A stretch of DNA of 64,000 bases, from contig JALRME010000004.1 in assembly GCA_026120035.1 (NCBI GenBank), positions 372,001-436,000 of the forward strand, written 5' to 3'. This document shows positions 21,890 through 34,558 of the stretch, piece by piece (position 1 is the first letter of the stretch; the number at the start of each line of letters is the position of its first letter). The position numbers and the translations under genes are program-made. This DNA is from Coleophoma eucalyptorum. Taxonomy: Eukaryota > Ascomycota > Leotiomycetes > Helotiales > Dermateaceae. The notes beneath the pieces were generated by a model, which searched no databases, was not told the origin of the DNA, and was given only the letters and a program-made list of their open reading frames with translations.

Positions 21890-22966
21890 ATGAATCGAGG
21901 TAAAGGCAGATCGAGAAGCCCAGCGCGCAGTCTTGCCGCTCGCAAGGGTTGGATTGGATCTGTTGCTAGGTTCTGGGAGGTTCGTGTACAGTGATTGTCT
22001 GAGGGGAATATCATTGACCAGATTGCAGAAGACTTATGCCCCGGACTATGTTGGATTTGCGTTGCTGCTGACAGCATACTTCCTCACGCAATTCCTCATC
22101 GAGCCTTTCCACCGAATGTTCACTCTTAGCAACATCAACATTCAATATCCACATGCTTTAGTTGAAAGAGTCTCTGTCTTTTGGAATATTACCTACGCTG
22201 GTGCAGTACCATTGTTAACATTGTTGATTTGCCTGGGAGTTACAAGAGCTGGACTGCACAAGTGCCACGTTACAATTCTTGGATTTATTATCAGGTAATT
22301 CCATCGACCTTTGGTGTACGCTCCGCTAAGTTCTCTAAAGCTTGGCTCTTTCGTCCTTTATAACGGATGTTGTCAAGAATGCTGTGGGACGTCCTCGACC
22401 GGATCTCATCTCACGCTGCAAGCCTGCTGCGGGAACAAATCCTAATATCCTTGTGACTATCAGCGTCTGCACCGAGACAGATCACCATACTCTTCATGAT
22501 GGCTGGAGAAGTTTTCCGTCGGGGCATTCTTCCTTCTCATTTGCTGGTTTAGGATATCTGGCCTTGTTCTTCTGTGGTCAGATGCACGTTTTCAGACCCA
22601 GAACAGATCTTGGGAGGGCTCTACTCGCATTTGCCCCGCTTCTAGGTGCGGCCATGATTGCAATCAGCCGGTGTGAGGATTATCGGTGAGCTTCATGCAT
22701 ACCTTTTGTCACTAAGAAGTCATGCTAACCGGCTCAGACATGATGTTTATGACGTGACTTGTGGTTCTATCCTCGGATTGGCAGTTGCATTTTTCTCATA
22801 TAGACGTTATTACCCACGTCTTCGCTCTGCCAAATGTGACGAGCCGTTCGCATCTAGAGAAGCAACCTTTAATGAAGGATTCGGAAAATTGAAGGATGAC
22901 GAGGAAACTGGTCTAAGAAGAGGTCAGAATGCTTTGGACGAGCCAGATAGCGATGAAGATGCTTGA
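21890..22966 (+). CDS. PAP2-family lipid phosphate phosphatase, 309 aa
   Basis: An integral membrane phosphatase related to yeast Dpp1/Lpp1, expected to act on diacylglycerol pyrophosphate, phosphatidate and similar lipids. Exons are 21890-21979, 22029-22294, 22341-22685 and 22738-22966, which sum to 930 nt. The first intron uses an unusual GTTCGT donor. All three catalytic signatures are present: KNAVGRPRP, the Ser/His block FPSGHSSFS, and SRCEDYRHDVYDV with the nucleophile-region His and Asp. They are separated by hydrophobic helices, giving about six membrane segments. The N-terminus is basic. The C-terminus is acidic and soluble. Substrate preference cannot be read from sequence. Confidence 0.92.
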
Positions 22967-23408
22967 ATTTAGTTAGTACCAATTATTGATTATACCATCT
23001 CCGTTGCTATTTCATGTTTTACTCGCGGCAGCGCTACTGGTAGTACTATTTCCCCTACCTACGGCCAACTGAGTTGGTATGATATACTGCCTAGTTAGCA
23101 TAACTGCCAGCTTACTGATGGATCGAAACATCATCTATTCGATTGTCAAAAGCGTCAGCAACGTATATGGAAGTTAGAGGTCTAATACCCCTGTCCTCAA
23201 TTACTGTATAATCGCGAAAACTCACAATCTGTGAGCATGAAAGTGGAAGATCAGGGTGAAATTCCAAGCCGAGAACTCTACGTAAAAGACAGAACTCAAA
23301 ACAGAACCACATCCGAACTCCTACAAACGCCATCCTAACCACCAAAGACAAAGGAAAGACACTCCCGCAAACACCCCCGTAACCCCTGCAACAACCCCAC
23401 AGTCCCCC
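22967..23408. other. Convergent 3' gap, 442 bp
   Basis: Nothing recognised. Confidence 0.5.
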
Positions 23409-25666
23409 TCACCACTCCTCCTTCCTCTCCTGGAAGTCCCCAAGCACCAACTTCTCCAGAGAGTACTCCCCACCCTCCACCTCAACCGGCTCTGTCTCTC
23501 CTCTGCAATTACTACAGTAGCAGAAGGGAACTTCCTCTGGCGTTTCCCAGACCAAAGAGGCCTCGGGACCAAGGTAATTCTGTAAGAATGCTTGGTGGCT
23601 AATCAACAGAGTTGAGAGCTTGCTCAGAGTCAGATCACCTGACTGCTCCGTAAAATGCTTGGAGTTCCAGCACGTCCAGGCATCATCTGTCCCATCGACC
23701 TGATCCCTCTGCAAGACTCGCTCCATATCACGGATATTCTCCACAATAGTGGAGATATCCATGAGTTGTCTCATCTCTGGGTTCTCAAACTGAGCTTCTC
23801 CAGAGCCTTCTGCAAATTGGTGCGAGTCGTCGAGGAGGTCTTTCTCGTCCTCGTCGGGAGCAGCAGCTGCTTCTACTGCTGGTGGAACTTGCGAGGCCCC
23901 ACCGAACGCGACCGAGAACGTGAACGGGATAGACGGCATTGAAGAAGGTAAAGCCGCTGGTACCTGAGCCAGAACCAAGCTTTGGTCTCCTCCCGCTGCC
24001 GTAACGCCATCAACAACTCCACTACGACTGGAAGATCCAGGAGCAGAGACACTAGCGACCATGCTACAACTGGAAGATCCAGGAGCATAGTTGCCAGCAT
24101 CTCGACTCAGACTAGGAAAACCAGGAGCAAAGCCGTGAGCGCTTATTGCGACAGGAGGAATTGGAACCGCTGCTGTTTGCATTGGTTTTGCTTGATTTCC
24201 AGCCGGTACCAGTGCTGAGAAAGACTGCTGAGCTTGGAGAGCAGCTTCAAGCTCCTGTACTCGTCCCATAAGAGACTCGTACATTTGCTTCCACCGCAAG
24301 GCCTCCGCTCCAGCATCGTCTCTCTGCTTCTCCACATGCTGGCCTTTCTTGTTGAGGTCATCAAAGACGGCAGATGCTTGCTGCTCCCAAGATGCCATCA
24401 CAGAATTCTTGCTGCTGATATCTTTATCCTTCTGTTGGACAGCTCCATGCAGAGCAGAAATCTGATCCGCCATCTCGCGAAGACTCAAGTCCATCTCGGA
24501 AACCCGTTTCGTCTTTGATTGAACTGCCGAGTTCAAGTCAGAGATAAGAAGATCCTTACTTGGGTTCCTAGCTTCTAAATCGGAGATTCTGGCGAGCTTG
24601 GCCTTGATCTCTGTCTCGAGCTGGGTGATTCGCAAGGTCTTGCTTGGGATCTCCGACTCGAACTCAGCAGTTTTTGATGCCATGACGAGAACCTGTGACT
24701 CCAGTTCCACGATTCTTTGATTGGCTGCGAATGCGGCTGGAACTGGGACAACTTGTCTGGCAGTAGCCAGTTGAGCTTGAAGCTGCGTCAACTGGTTTCG
24801 CATGACATCAACTTCTCCGTGGGCTTTGCTGGCTCGGCTCTCATAAGTCTGCAACATTGCTCTCTCTGAGTTGAGTTGAAGAGATAGTTTGTTGTAATTG
24901 GCTTGCAGAGACTTATGAGTGTCGGCTGGGATGAGGTCTTTGAAGCAGCGACAGTTCTTGGCGTGAGCGCATGATTCAGACAGACGTCGGATTGCCCACT
25001 GAATCATGTTGGAGAGGAGGTCCAAGACAGCTTCGAGACCAGCAAAAAGGAGGCAGATGAGTTTGGTACCTGGGTTCACGACGTTGTCATAAGTGCTTCG
25101 AGTCCATCTGGGTATCAGGACGGGAAGTTTGATCAACGCGTGGCAGGTCTTCTTCAATGCTTCAAAGACAGAAGATGTTGCAGCCTGGAACAAGAAGAGG
25201 CTAACAAGGAAGGAGATGGTAGTAATGACGATGACCTGTAAAGACATTAGCAACACGTCGTGAGGAACCAAGAAAAACTTACTTGAATGAAGAAGAAGAT
25301 GTCTTCTTTGAAGTACCACCTTCCATCAATACGACCATTACACTTCGCAGTGTGGTAGAAGTCCTCTGTTATTTCTTGGGGAGTTCCCAAAGGGAAGAAG
25401 CCTGTACAAGGATCTCCATATGTGGTTGGGAGATCGAGAGCACCAATAACAATGCCAATGTAGTAGTAGATGAAAGCCCATTGGTCACAGAAGATGTCGG
25501 TCCAGAAGACCGTGAAGGTGAGGAGTACGGTGAAGAAGGGTCTCAGACAGGTCTTTTTGTCTGCTGCGAGGCAAGACAAGACACCGAGGATAAGGCCCAT
25601 AGCCGTAGAATAGGTGGAGATGAAGATGGCCAGTGCCACCCAAAGACTCTGGTAAAGATTCATCAT
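23409..25666 (-). CDS. Multi-pass membrane protein with long coiled coil, 736 aa
   Basis: Family not recognised. Exons are 25666-25283 and 25235-23409, with a 47-nt intron (GTAAGT, GCTAATG branch site, TACAG) and matching phases. The N-terminal 150 residues contain about four hydrophobic helices, including WVALAIFISTYSTAMGLI, FIYYYIGIVIGALDL and the segment crossing the splice, FFFIQVIVITTISFLVSLF. A Cys-containing loop (CNGRIDGRWYF) lies before the last helix. A coiled coil runs at about 215-420 with repeated ISDL/ITQLE-type units. A Ser/Ala/Pro-rich linker follows, then a C-terminal globular-looking segment containing WTCWNSKHFTEQSGDLTLSKL and a CYCSNC motif. Layout resembles the gene at 11064-12516 (membrane helices then coiled coil), but no sequence kinship was seen. 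Confidence 0.75.
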
Positions 25667-27446
25667 TTTTGATGAAAGTGACGATCTGAATTGATTCTGC
25701 TGACGAACGTGAGAAGAATGTATATTACCAAGCTGATGTTGCTTACTTTTTTGAGGAGGTAAAAACCAAGCTGATGCTAGTTGTTTAAGGGTGAAGGTGG
25801 TGACGTGAACTTATTTTGGTTAACGACGTGAGTAGAAGGTGAGTTGACAGGCCGATTTTGCTTACCGACGTAAGAAGGCAGATTGCCAATTGATAGCTGT
25901 TGGAAATTGAAGGTATGGTGTGTCACGAAGTTGATGTATGATTGGATTGAGTAGGTATCTTTGTATGGTTGTTCAATTTTTCAATTGAACGTGTCGAGAC
26001 AGAGAGAGAAGAGAGAAAAGAAGGAAGAAAGGAAGGAAGATCTGAAAATGGAGTGAAGAGATTCTGTGATTATGCACTAGCGCTCTATTCAAGGCCAGCT
26101 ACAATATTAATGCCAAATCGACAATACTAAGATGACAATAGCAAGACTATTATCGACAATACTAAGAATGACAATAGTAGCGCTTCCTCAAGAAAACACG
26201 CATCTCACACGCGACGCGTCAAGTCAATATGTTACTGTGTAATATCAATGGCTTCTCTCCTGGTAGTGGTCCTTTTTTCAATAATATTGAGCACTGATAA
26301 TTATAATTCTAAGGGCATCCCAAATGAACTTTATGCAAGTGGACTTTGGTGCGCACGGTAGAGTCTACATATCTACAGATAACAGAACGTTCATGAAGTT
26401 CCATATACCGTATTCTCAGTGATTAGATTTAGATTAGCTACTTGATTAATATCTGCGGTAGATGAATAAGAAGACTACTGCAGACTTGAGAGAGTTGGAC
26501 GAAGTAGCTCAAGAAAACTAAGCGACGACAAAGCTGAGCTCGCTTAACTCAGCTTCAAGTCGTTTCGTTATGGACAAGAACAGTAAGGCATCTTAAGAAA
26601 CACTTTGAAATGACTAAAGAAATCTTTGGAGAAATTTGCCTCACGAGGAAGGATTAAAGATCTACGAGTGCAGTTTATGGTTAAAGAAGACCTCATACCA
26701 ATACTGTCCAACCCATGCTTTCTCGTGCAGGGTGGCTTCATCGACAACCTTTAAGCAGCGTCAAACCGCATAGAAGCTGTAGAATTGAATAAGGGGAAAC
26801 CAGAATAAATTTAGTGTTTGTCTATAAAATGAAGTGTTGATTATATAGAACCTGGTGAACATCCCTCCCGTACATCGACTGTGCTTCGAGATGGGGAAAG
26901 AATCCAGCAAGGGGCTCTCAATCAAACCGGATACCCGAAGTTGAGCTAACAGGTGGGTGCCTTAGTTTGGGTGGTATGAAAGATCATGATTCGTTCAAGA
27001 ATAAAGACTCTTGGTAGCTCAGCAATCATTAGAAATAAACCATTTGTTCGGTGCCAAATTCAGGAAAGGAGCTTAGCACTATAGAGACGGATCACACAAT
27101 TGGGATTAAAACACATGGCAAATCCCAACTCATGCATAGTGGAGCTGCTTGAGAAGACAGAGAAGGATCCGACGAGAGAGAGTTGTGTGTGGAGAACTAA
27201 GAAACGAAAAGATGTCACTGATCACGTGTCAGCTCGGCGCTTCGGGACTTTCGGAGGTTCCGAGCTGAGTTCCTGATCAACCACCGTCTATCCAGCTTAC
27301 TTTGTGTTTGCTGCCCAGCTTACACCATCGGGACATTATCTTGATACCATTTATCTGATATCGATAGACAACCAAGCTGAGGTTATGCTGGAGATCTGCC
27401 CGGAAATTTAAGAGTGGAATTCAGCGTAAGCTGAGTCGGGACCGTC
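25667..27446. other. Intergenic, 1.78 kb, repeat-bearing
   Basis: This separates the divergent membrane protein and the first Zn2Cys6 regulator. It contains a GA-rich tract near 26000-26040, a short direct repeat at 26118-26177, and several CAAGCTGATG-type short repeats near 25730-25780. No gene was supported. Confidence 0.5.
26118..26177. repeat. 24/25-bp direct repeat
   Basis: TCGACAATACTAAG units at 26118-26141 and 26153-26177 differ by one inserted A. The spacer is 11 nt. Confidence 0.75.
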
Positions 27447-29719
27447 ATGGCTGACACCATTATCAACCCCCCTGCCGCTCTATCGTCTGCACCTTCCAAC
27501 AAGATCACCCGTGGCCACTCATGCTTGGTATGCCAGCAGAGGAAAGTCAAATGTGATGGACAACGGCCGTGTTCGACTTGCGCCAAGAATGGAGTTGACT
27601 GTGTCACGAAGCCTCCGTCACAACCCCGACGCCGAAAGGACCGACAGACTCCGAAGCAAGATGTACTTTCGAGGATTCAGAAATTGGAGAGGGAGCTTTT
27701 GACTAAACCCGAGAATGAAGATTCCCCGAAAAGCATCTCGACCCTCGGGACCATCAATACTGAACCCACACCTACTTGTGACAAATCTGAATCACCCAAG
27801 AAGGACAACGGCGGAGTCATGGTTCAAGAAGGCGGACACTCAAGATATGTAGAGAAGTATGCCTTTGTGTTTGTAGATTGTGTAGGTTTTTTGGCTGATT
27901 GCCTTTAGTATTCTATGGGCTAGCTTGAGGAATGAGGTAAGGAAGCATGAATGGCTTTGAAAACATTTGATACTAATCCTTCAAGCTACAAACCACCCCC
28001 AGCTCTACGCAGCAAACCATTGAGCAGCCCAAACGGGCTGGCGAAGGACTCATATTTGGCCAATCTGCTTCCGATCCTAATTTGACTCAGTACCACCCTC
28101 CAGCTGTTCAGATCTTCAAACTGTGGCAAACATTTCTCGACAATGTTAACCCCGTTGTCAAGTTGTTCCATGCTCCAACTACGCAACAGATGATACTAGA
28201 GGCAATCGGGGACCTGGGGAAGATTTCTGCCAGTACCGAGGTCGTGATGTTCGCCATCTATGTGTCTGCAATTATCTCGATGAGTGATAGAGATTGTCAA
28301 ACCTCTTTCAAGGAATCCAAAACTGTACTCATCGATAAGTATGCACAATATACAGAAACCGCTCTCAGCAATGCTCGGTTTTTAAAATCTTATGATATTG
28401 CTGTGCTTCAAGCCTTCACTCTATTTCTTGTAAGTCGACGCCATAGTGAGTTGTTCTTGCTAATGACATGCTAGCTTGCAATGCGACAGCATCACGACCC
28501 TCAATCATCGTGGCTGCTTGCTGGAATTGCTGTTCGAGGTGGCCAGAGGATCGGCCTTCATCGCGAAACTGCCTCTCAAGGCTTCTCTGTATTTAACGCT
28601 GAAGTTCGTCGTCGATTATGGTGGCAGATCAGCATACTTGACAGCATCGCGGCGAAACGATCAGGTGCTGCACTTCAGGCAACCTTCCGGATGCTGTCGG
28701 ATACAAAGAAGCCCCTCAATGTCAATGATAGCGACTTGTGGCCGAGCATGAGAGAACCGCCCCAAGAACATGCTGGACTTACGGAGATGCTCTTCACGCG
28801 GATCCGCTGCGATATTGGCGAATTTATGGTCCACTCGAGGTGGTCCAGTACTTGCTTGAATGGACAAATGCCGTTCGGGCCAGCTATAACTAACAACGAA
28901 ACTTCCATGGAAGAGAAGGACAAGGGAATCCAACAACTTGAAAGTCATCTGGAGACCCGCTATCTAAGACACTGTGACCCTTCTATTCCACTACATCGTC
29001 TTGCCATGTTTCTTGGAAAAGGTGTAGTCGTACAACTTCGCCTTGCAGCTCACCATCCCTTTCAATACGCCGATAAAGGTGCAACATTACCACAACAAGA
29101 AAAAGACATGCTCATCTCTACTGCGCTCCAAATCCTTGAATATCACAATTCGGTAAACTCACTCCCGGAATTGCACGGTTTCTTATGGCACATCAATGTT
29201 GTCTTCCCATTCGAAGCATTAATATACACATTGAGAGAAATGAAAACTCTAAAGGATCCCGATATTCTAGCCAGGGCAAGATATTTGGTTGAGAAGGCCT
29301 ACGAGTTTCACCCAGAGCTGATCAACGAGCCTGGAAATGCACTATACTTTGCAATAGGAAACCTTACTATCTCGGCATGGCGATCTAGTTCAGTTACAGA
29401 GGAAGGCCCACAGGGCCAGTACCCGCAATATGTACCTTCCTTTATAAGCAGGCTAGAATCACAAAGGAAGGGAAAAGTAACCGCAGCTGAACAAGCCAGC
29501 ATCCCGGCAGATAATGTCTCTAATCAGCTTACTAATGACCAGGTTTTCTCATCTACTGCACAGGGGTATACTGCGGGTAATGGAATGGGTCAGAGTTTCT
29601 TTCAGACACCTTTTGCAATGGACAATACGGCTGAGATGGATTGGGAGTATTGGCAAACCTTGTTGGATGGGCCACAGGCAACAATGATGTATGTAAATGA
29701 GATGCAAAGCCTTCAATAA
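27447..29719 (+). CDS. Zn(II)2Cys6 transcription factor, 708 aa
   Basis: A nuclear fungal-specific regulator. Exons are 27447-27856, 27909-27936, 27986-28429 and 28475-29719, totalling 2127 nt. The second exon is only 28 nt. Joining it gives SRYVENILWASLRNE, a block characteristic of this regulator class, which supports the splice choice. Residues 26-52 hold the binuclear cluster (Cys 26, 29, 36, 42, 45, 52) with CQQRKVKC. A basic linker (PRRRKDRQTPKQ) and a short coiled coil (LSRIQKLEREL) follow. The middle homology region runs from FKLWQTFLDNVNPVVKL to SRYLRHCDP-type sequence, including RRRLWWQISILDSIAAKRSG. The C-terminus has WEYWQTLLDG. The target is unknown. It stands at the edge of the accessory cluster and could regulate it. 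Confidence 0.9.
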
Positions 29720-29842
29720 AATTATATTTCGGTGTTGCAGTGCAGCACCGCCTGAAAGCTACGCCATTTGCTTATTAATTTCCGTATGCTCCAGCTTTCA
29801 GGACGATGTCTTGCCCTGTATGTATATATGTCACTTCTTTGT

Positions 29843-31716
29843 TCATCGTAATACATCACTCATGAATCCTTCATGAATCCTCTCTGGTAGTCTGTAGGAA
29901 AAAAGTGGAGAGGTGCAGTGAACATGAGCAAGCCTGATCTCGAGGGTGCCTTGTTTCCTCTTGCTTTCTTGGCTCCACTGAGACATCAAGCAGTTCATGG
30001 AAGTCACGCAGACCCTCCACTCCGGTGGCACGAAATCTCCTCGCAGGCCCCTTTCTTCAGCCTCTATTACCCATGTCGCTACTCTCAGGCAAAGCTCACT
30101 ATCCCATACTCCCTCTCGACACCGCGCTCTCTTTAGCAGCGCCAGAGCAACGCGACGAATCGTGGGATGCCGACATTTCATTGCACACCGGCAAAGATTG
30201 ACTACGAGGCCCAGATCCGACGTGTATCTGGAGCCCTGTCGATTATCTATCATCTCCCAGTTGTCCATAGCCACCTTGATGAGCTCCAAACAGTCCGCCA
30301 TTAAGTTGTTGTGTTCGTCATAAGCCATCTCTCGGCACGGCGCTATATGGACGTGCAAGCCAATGACTCTGGACCTTGCGTGAATTATGAGGACTATGAT
30401 GCCCATTAGATCGCCGCCTCTTTCGCCTGACATTGCCCGTTTTAGAATGGGTTCTGAGGCTGCTAGCCATCGCTGAGTGTCATCTAACAGTTGGTATGTT
30501 TCGACGAGTTGATTCTCGGAGATCCTGTTGAATGAATGGAAGATGACGTGTGGCTCATGGTCCTGCTTCGGACCATCCGTCCTTTCGTAGCTTGAGAAAA
30601 AGAAATGCATGATTCGGGATTCGAGCACATTCCAGTATATTCTTGCCTCTTGCACCGTCGAGAATTCAGTTGGCATGTTCCTAATATCTGCCACTCCAAT
30701 GTATTTCATTTTCAGATGCCAACTTTGAGGCCGCGAGTCTAGATAGGTCATGATCTCACAATCAAGCCGTGTAAATGCATGAAAAAGCTCATCTTCCACA
30801 ATATATGGAGCAGGAGAAGTAATACCCATCATACTTTGTTCAGTCTCGAGTTGGTCTGACCATGCAATGCCAGAACGCTGCTGTTCCAGCCATTCTAACC
30901 AGATCTTCAGTCCAGCTTGCGCATGGCCGAGGGCAGTTTCGTGGTCACCGTGATAGGTCTCGAAGCAGTATATGAGCAGGCTCCAAACCAGAGCGCGGCG
31001 GATTTGATTCTCACCTACATTATTCAATTCATGCCGCATGAGCCTCACCGCGGCACCGTAGCGATGGAGAGCAAACCGGTGATGCTGTTCTGCCGGGGAG
31101 AATCCCACCCTTGATGGATTGCACTGCATCAGCACTTGTGCTTCCTCCTTGGTCTTGCCCAGTGCTGCGATCGCCACGACTGCTTTCCGGACGGCTGGCT
31201 CATGGTGACAAGCTTGAAGAACCAACCTTCCCCAGAAATTGTTTTCGAAATAGCCAGACAGCTCGGGAACGGTGACTCTGCAGAAGTAAAAGAAATAAGG
31301 TTGCTCTTCGGCATCAAAGAGAGAGGTCGACAGCTGGGAAGATGCCAAGGGATCTGGCGTCTGCTTGGGTAGAAGAAGTACCTTAGTTCTACCCGTGAAA
31401 GCGTGGGCCGAATTCCGAGCTATGGGTGCATATCCATCACACTCGGTTCCGAACTTGATGCAACGCTGACAGTGCGGCTTTCCTTCGTCACATTTCACTC
31501 TACGGATTCTACATGCGCAAACTTCTCGTTAGCGGTCCAAGCTGTGGTCTTGGTTTCGCGGGGATACACGTACTTGCTTACCGCCGTCAGCTTGCGGGTG
31601 CGATATCATCAGGGGTATGGCTACACTTACCATGTGAGACATCCGCTCCGGACTTTGGGGAGACGTTTCCTCACCCTCGTCTTGAGGCTTTGCGGATTGC
31701 TGTCTGCGGTCTGCAT
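29843..31716 (-). CDS. Zn(II)2Cys6 transcription factor with damaged splice acceptor, 584 aa if spliced
   Basis: A second fungal-specific regulator, convergent with the first. Exon 1 (31716-31631) encodes a basic N-terminus and the first half of the cluster, SGCLT plus the first two bases of the next Cys codon, followed by a GTAAGT donor. Exon 2 would start at 31511 and continue RIRRVKCDEGKPHCQRC to 29843. The cluster cysteines would be 26, 29, 36, 43, 46 and 53. The intron has a GCTAAC branch site, but the acceptor reads CATG where a CAG is needed. One extra base at 31513 breaks it. The nearest intact AG (31509) would create a TGA. The remainder of the gene is intact, with regulatory-domain sequence such as LLIYCFETYHGD. 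It may be a recent pseudogene, use a non-AG acceptor, or reflect a sequence error. Confidence 0.7.
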
Positions 31717-32309
31717 GCCGGACAACTAGAAGTGCTCAGGCATACGGCATAGTGCGATATCTGTAGATGCGATATTGCTGACCTGTACGTAAACAATTTA
31801 AGCCATCTATGTGCGATCGATCCCTCGTTTAAGATACCGATTGCAGATGTTGTGCAATACAAAAACATAACAGGGAAGGTAGGATAACCGGGGTGCTTCC
31901 GCTTTCGTATTATTGAGTGGGATGAATTACGCGAGGAGAGGAGACGTTGGTTTTTTGCGCTTGGATTTATTTCATCGGCATGAGATCTTCGCTCAAATGA
32001 CTGACATTAAATTTCTCCTATGTTTATCATGTACTAAGAATTTGCGACGACGCTTCAGATAAGTAAGAAATCTGAGTGAAGCCATAAACTACTCTTATTC
32101 TGTCTTTTAGAGCCCAGTATTGAATTATTTGGCGTGTGTTTATGGAGCCAGCCCGACCAAGAAAACATGAAAGCAGAAAAGCAGAAAGGCAGCCAAGAGA
32201 GCACATTTCATGAGCAAAATGTGATCAAGAATAAGAACATAGACATGGAAGAACTACACCTCGAGACATTGGCTCAAACTTTCGCAGTTCTTGCTTCTCG
32301 GACAGCCTT
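31717..32309. other. Intergenic, 593 bp
   Basis: Upstream of the second regulator and downstream of the oxidase gene. Nothing recognised. Confidence 0.5.
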
Positions 32310-33955
32310 TCAGCTCTCTGCCACAAATTTCCTCTTGTTTCCAAATAACTTGAATCCACCAGGGACACACTTCTGGAACAATCCTCGCGGATCATACTTG
32401 AAGCTAGTTGCCTCCATATTCTTATTGCTCAATTCCCCATAACTCTTGATTGGATCTTGATACCGGTTCGCATAGTTGAGATACTGGAAAGGATGGTAAG
32501 CGTCCAGCTTTTTAGCCGCATCGTTGATTTTATCTATAGCCTCAAAGTGAGCTGCTATGATGCGGTCATCATCTGTTTCGAGAGAGTGGACTGTGATGAG
32601 AAGACACAGTATTAATGGACCATCGGCTGGATCAATACCCAGAGAGTTTCCACCACTTGGAGCGGATTTGGAACTGATTGCTGGAGGGATGGGTTGCATA
32701 GCTAAGGATGAGATAACTCCGGGTGCATCGATGTACTGAGCGAGGGTCGAGTTGAAAATTTGAATAGCTTCATCCATGAGCTTGCGGTTTACTTTGATTG
32801 TCAATGAGGACCATGTATGCCTGTGACAGAAGTCAGCCCAAGAAGGGAAGAAGCATCGCGGGGGGTAAACTTGCCGTTGGCCTATGGGATTATGCACACT
32901 CATCTCTAATGCCAGATCACTTAGATTGGTCAGACGCATTGTATCATGCACTGGAGCTGGTTCCAGGGCTCTGAACGCCTTAAAAGCCTCAGGATCTGGA
33001 TCCTCTTGCGTATATGCCAGATTGGAAGCGATCAAAAACCCACGATCGCCCGCAAAGATAAAAGATTGAATCCATGCCGCATTCTCATCGTAGTTCTCAG
33101 ACGCGGCAAACTCAGCAAAATGGTTGTATACCACAGGAATGTTGCTCGTCTCTGAGAAACTGAAGCCTCCGAACATCTTGCCCAATGAGAAGGCCTTCAG
33201 ATCAAATCTGGTGACGATACCGAAATTGTTGGAGCCACCTTTGAGCGATTGGAAAAGATCAGGATATGAGTCCTGATTGACATTGATGATCTCGCCACTG
33301 GCTAGAACGAGTTCATAATTGGCAACATTGTCACACGCAAAGCCGTATCGTGGGCTGAAGAATGATATCCCACCTGCTGAGCATTAGTTATTATTTTCCC
33401 CAGTGAACGTGGAGATTTGCCTCCGGTCAAAAGGCCACCAACGCCAACATCAAACACTCTTCCTCCTGCGACTGAAAGACCCATCTCGTCAAGCTCCATG
33501 TAGACATCGCCCCATTTTGCACCGGGCTCTACTGATGCCATTGCCCGATCCTCACTCACAGAGACGTGATTAAGAGAACTCAGATCGATAACAGCACCCT
33601 GATCAACACTCGCGGCTCCCGCCCAATGCATATGACCCCCGCTGCGAATAGCAAATCGGCAGTAGTCTGGGCTTATTCGCTGAAAGAATGAAAGCACCTT
33701 GACTGCTGTCGCTACATCGCTGCTACTGGTTGCTTTCACAATACATCTAGGTACCACACTTGAGCCCTGAACTGAGAAGTAGGACGCTATGGAATTTGCA
33801 AATTCCGCATTGTTTGCATATGAAACCTTACTGCCCAGAAATAGCGAGAGTGCCGTACATTGCGGCGATTTAAGATCGAAATCGGGGACTTGTCGAGAGA
33901 AGAAGAAAAGTGAGAGCAGCACGGGGACTGTCGCGAAAAGTGTCCACGAAACCAT
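32310..33955 (-). CDS. Secreted FAD-linked oxidase (BBE-type) with two GC-AG introns, 514 aa
   Basis: A berberine-bridge-enzyme-like oxidoreductase. Family members oxidise sugars, alcohols or secondary-metabolite intermediates with O2. Exons are 33955-33421, 33373-32875 and 32820-32310, totalling 1545 nt. Both introns begin GC (GCAAAT and GCAAGT) and end CAG, with CTAAT and CTGAC branch sites. Only these junctions give the conserved LLTGGGISFFSPRYG and the continuous QRHTWSSLTIKVN. The N-terminus is a hydrophobic signal peptide (VPVLLSLFFFS). The FAD-binding domain contains RSGGH (His108, the usual covalent flavin attachment site) and GGRVFDVGVGGLLTGG. The C-terminal BBE motif NYANRYQDPIKSYG is present. 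It lies between a regulator and a PLP enzyme, in the same orientation as both. Confidence 0.9.
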
Positions 33956-34558
33956 ATTGAGCGACTCTATACGTTTTCCTGTTCAATCTATTGAAGGTAA
34001 AGAATGAGGCGAAAGAGGTTTGCTTTAAATATACTGACAATACAACAGTAGTTTCATTTCATGCTGTGCCTTATTTACGAGCGAAACACCCTTTCTCACA
34101 TAAGAATAGTTTAATCCCGCCTGCGGCACAGTGATATTAATTCCAATATACCCCGCGTACAGATGGAGGAACCAGTTGGAATTCTTTGTACAACGCCACT
34201 AAAATTCTTCTGTCTCACCTTAAACCGCTGACTGGCTCGCTCGTATTTGACACCATTAGTTAAGCTTCAGCTTTCTGTACGGCTGAGCCTTGTGAGGGCA
34301 CGATATTTACAAGATATATTATTGTAGTCACTGTGCTTTGAAGGAGCCGGTAAGTGGTAGAAGAAGTTCGATAAGAATTATTATATAATGCATGGTATCA
34401 TGTTGCAGGGACACGGATGTCTTCAGAGCCAAAGAGCCGCTACTCCTCTGCGGGTCATAATTTGTTTGACACGGGCGTAAAAACCAGCCAAGGCTCTCAG
34501 GCCAAATGGATATAATCCTGTTAAAAGCCAGGAGGCGTATTGAGAAGTAAGCCTGAGA
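33956..34558. other. Intergenic, 603 bp
   Basis: Promoter side of the oxidase gene. No further element was recognised. Confidence 0.5.
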
